Assembly: GCA_003614735.1 (NCBI GenBank)
Contig: KZ992475.1
Location: forward strand, 1-47,379
Length of the DNA: 47,379 bases
Reading direction: 5' to 3'
Source of the DNA: Thamnocephalis sphaerospora
Taxonomy: Eukaryota; Zoopagomycota; Zoopagomycetes; Zoopagales; Sigmoideomycetaceae
A model generated the notes under the pieces. The model had not been told where the DNA came from and ran no database searches. It was given only the letters and a program-made list of their open reading frames with translations. Shown in pieces: positions 44,984-47,379 of the stretch (the first letter of the stretch is position 1; each line of letters opens with the position of its first letter). The translations under genes were made by a program, and so were the position numbers.

Positions 44984-46433
44984 ATGATGCCATACCATCT
45001 GATCAACACACTAGTGGTAGCATTGCTAGCCGTTGGGGCTGTTTCAACGGTGCATGCCGAGCAATCGTCAAGTGAATGTACGCATATAATCGAGCGTCGC
45101 GAGATCCGCACGCTGTCAAACAAGGAGAGAGCAGCCTTTTTCAATGCAATGAAAAAGCTACGATCGGCTCCAACTCCTAATCTATTTGACCGGTATGTTT
45201 AACACGGATGCTTTGCCGCGGCATAGGTGTGAGCACTTGTAGACAAACTCACACACTGCTTTGGGTTTGAATTGCGCACGACTAGCTTTGCCGATCTGCA
45301 TTCTCAAAAAAGGCACATTGCTCACGGATTTGCAGAATTCCTGCCATGGCATCGTGCCCTCGTTTATGATCTTGAGAAGGCACTGCGTCAAATTGACCCC
45401 AGCATTGCACACCCATACTGGGACTGGTCGTACGACTCTCAGGCCCCGGAGCTGTCTCCGGTCTGGCATCCTGACTGGTACGGCGGCAATGGCCGTCATG
45501 GAGACAACTGCGTGACCGATGGGCAGTGGGCCAACTGGCGGCCGTTCTACCCGCAGCCACATTGTCTGCAGCGGACATGGGACAACAACAGTACAATGAC
45601 CGCCTACTATCCACCGGAAATCATTCAATATTATCAGGATACAGCAAAAACATATGATGATTTCCGCATTTACATAGAGATGATTCCTCACTCTAGTGTA
45701 CACGGTGCCATTGGCGGAGATATGGCGACGATGCTTAGTCCAAACGAGTGGGTAGTAGTGCTGCTATTCTGCACTATGCTTACAGCTAACGTTCATCTGC
45801 ATCGTTTTCCGCGCCAGACCGCTGTTCTTTCTCCATCACGCATTTATCGACAAAGTTTGGGCCGACTGGCAAGATCGCACCCCCAAGAATGTCTATGCGT
45901 ACAATGGCACAAATGCTGATGGCACGCCAGCACAACTGTCCGACAAGCTAACCAGCATGGCTTACACTGTTGGCGATGTCATCGACACCAGAAAACTATG
46001 CTATGTGTATGAACCGTTTGTTGGTGCAAACAGCGCGAGCAGGAAGAGGCCAGCAGCCACACAAGAGCTTGCCTTGTCGGATCGCAAGCCGCACAGCGAC
46101 GTCACGCCCAGCCCACACGATCGTCAGAATCTTTACAAGCTGCGTTTGCCTATACCGCTAACAGTTGATTTGATTCTTCTTTTCCGCGGCGATGTGGATA
46201 CGATCCGAGGCCTGGAGGCTCAGGCACGTGCCATTATCGACAACATCAACAAGCAACACGATTACATCTCGCCAGCCGCGCTGATCAATCGACCAGACTA
46301 CCTCAAACGCCTCGCTGAAAAGAGCAAGAACGGTGCACATGTGCACGGCAGAGTCGATGCATTTAAAAATCAGACAGTGCTGTTCATGGAAACAGCAGCG
46401 ACGGCAGGAGCCAGGGCAGCAGCTGTGCGTTGA
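44984..46433 (+). CDS. Secreted tyrosinase-family copper oxidase
   Basis: Three exons: 44984-45192, 45286-45747, 45818-46433, giving 428 aa. A signal peptide (to about residue 25, ending TVHA) indicates secretion. CuA ligands are H75, H83 and H92 (DLHSQKRHIAHGFAEFLPWH), followed by the HPYWDWSYDS signature; CuB ligands are H205 and H209 (PHSSVHGAIGGDM) and H230/H231 (FFLHH), so the dinuclear copper site is complete. These enzymes hydroxylate monophenols and oxidise catechols to quinones, feeding melanin or cross-linking the wall. The residue before PLFFLHH is Glu (from a GA|A intron junction) where Asp is usual. The C-terminal third has a typical GDVIDTRKLCYVYEP cap and then a long low-homology tail. 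The first intron separates the signal-peptide exon and the CuA domain. Confidence 0.9.
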
Positions 46434-47074
46434 TCGCTGTCACATATTCAAACATGGACTTGGTTAGGCGGTGTCTACGATAAATCAATGGTACAGTTTC
46501 TGAAACGACTTGAACACGCTCGGTGAATAGTGTGTGCAGACTTAAAGGGCTGCTATATGGCTACATGGCCTGATAATTGGCTCACAAAGCTGTAGTAGCA
46601 ACACTAATCCTGGCAGTCGGGTTTCCAGGTTTATTCACTCACATGGGCCACGCTATCAAGTGATACGATGTATAAACGCGATAGCTTCCCAGCTCCACCC
46701 TCACGGCAGACGCCGGGTTGAGCCGCCACGTCTTTACGTGTTCTTGCTCTACGGCACACACGAGGGGTTAACCGTGGTCCAGAGTCGGTCGACTTGCATC
46801 ATCTTCTCGTTTACACTAGCTCATGTAAGCGTCGGCGGAGGCCAGCTTACCATACCAGTCTCTTGTGCGAGCTGTTTGTGTCCGTGTTAGTCTGGGCCAC
46901 GCATTACGATGCATGCTCCAATATTACGAGCCGCTGTCATAGCGCCATCACGTGAAATGCATGTGCCCGGTTTTTGAGAACTGCCAGTGACATTAGTAGC
47001 ACGCTCACAAACTGCTATAATTGGTAGTATCTGCGGCCTTTGCAGTGACCCGCTCAGACATCTCTTTCCACAAC
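46434..47074. other. Intergenic region between tyrosinase and the right-edge F-box-like gene
   Basis: 640 bp, same-strand neighbours. It has only short ORFs and should contain the tyrosinase 3' end and the promoter of the next gene. No feature found. Confidence 0.4.
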
Positions 47075-47379
47075 ATGACCGCAGACGCAAGATTTGTATA
47101 CGTATTGAAGACGCTTCCGGTAGACGATAGACGTCGCCTGCTTGGCTATGTCGACCCTCATACCTCAGCGTATCTGGCAGCAACCTGCCGCTCGCTCTAC
47201 ACTGCAGTCTGGCGCGACGTCATACTATGGCGCTGCTATTATATGCACGCCTTTGCTCCGCATACCGTAAAGCATGAAATGAGCTTTCTCTACTGGTGTC
47301 TGCGAACTGGCAGTCAGCGTGAGCCTCAGGAACAGACTGAAGCTGGACAGGCTGACGATTTCTGGGCAACTGTTCCCTG
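47075..47379 (+). CDS. F-box-like protein, 3'-truncated by the window edge
   Basis: The frame is open from the ATG at 47075 to the end of the window (101 codons, no stop). It starts MTADARFVYVLKTLPVDDRR, then RLLGYVDPHTSAYLAATCRS and LYTAVWRDVILWRCYYMHAF. The pattern leading leucines, Tyr-Leu-Ala-Ala-Thr-Cys-Arg-x-Leu and a Trp-containing helix is that of an F-box. The start context is caacATGa. No intron is visible in the part seen. The substrate-binding part lies outside the window. It is the third F-box-type N-terminus in this window (with 2293-4145 and 42633-44102), although the sequences are not close copies. Confidence 0.6.
   Translation, partial: MTADARFVYVLKTLPVDDRRRLLGYVDPHTSAYLAATCRSLYTAVWRDVILWRCYYMHAFAPHTVKHEMSFLYWCLRTGSQREPQEQTEAGQADDFWATVP

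Overview
This is a nuclear segment of a gene-dense, intron-rich fungal genome. The evidence is a Kre9/Knh1-type GPI cell-wall protein, a secreted fungal-style tyrosinase, Orc6, a Pex39-like protein, conserved actin, eS6 and cytosolic alanyl-tRNA synthetase genes, and about 75 short introns (mostly 45-80 nt) with a recognisable branch-site ctaac/ctgac shortly before the AG. Retention of RBM48, a MESH1-type (p)ppGpp/NADPH hydrolase, a JMJD6-like F-box/JmjC protein and an RPEL protein suggests an early-diverging (non-yeast) filamentous fungus. That placement is inference; no rRNA or mitochondrial marker is present.

Layout: (1) 0.5-10.4 kb, all plus strand: an SR-rich SCI1-like nuclear protein, an F-box/JmjC dioxygenase, a small RPEL-repeat protein, alanyl-tRNA synthetase (13 exons) and RBM48. 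(2) 10.6-16.7 kb: a minus-strand 824-aa Pro-rich repeat glycoprotein, an ambiguous 1.8 kb stretch, tRNA-Ile(AAU) and minus-strand actin. (3) 16.7-26.1 kb: a long pyrimidine-rich leader region, a polyQ/PB1-like protein, a Kre9-like GPI protein, a doubtful minus ORF, a KH-like protein and ribosomal protein eS6. (4) 26.1-32.6 kb: a 720-aa unrecognised membrane-anchored protein and, just upstream on the same strand, a 152-aa secreted orphan, then a seven-transmembrane protein. (5) 33-36.4 kb: MESH1 and ORC6 head to head with 81 bp between their start codons, then a Pex39-like gene. (6) 36.6-47.4 kb: a 1720-aa HATPase/HExxH (sacsin-like, DUF3684-type) protein, an F-box protein, a tyrosinase and the start of another F-box-like gene cut by the window edge.

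The genes do not form one pathway; they are mostly housekeeping (translation, replication licensing, splicing, peroxisome import, cytoskeleton) interspersed with secreted or wall proteins. The clearest genome-level oddity is the splice-site use: seven of the introns needed to keep conserved frames start with GC, not GT (five of them GCAAGT), far above the usual about 1%. Several genes also place their first intron within a few bases of the ATG. Exon coordinates given below were derived by eye from frame continuity and splice consensus, not from transcripts.
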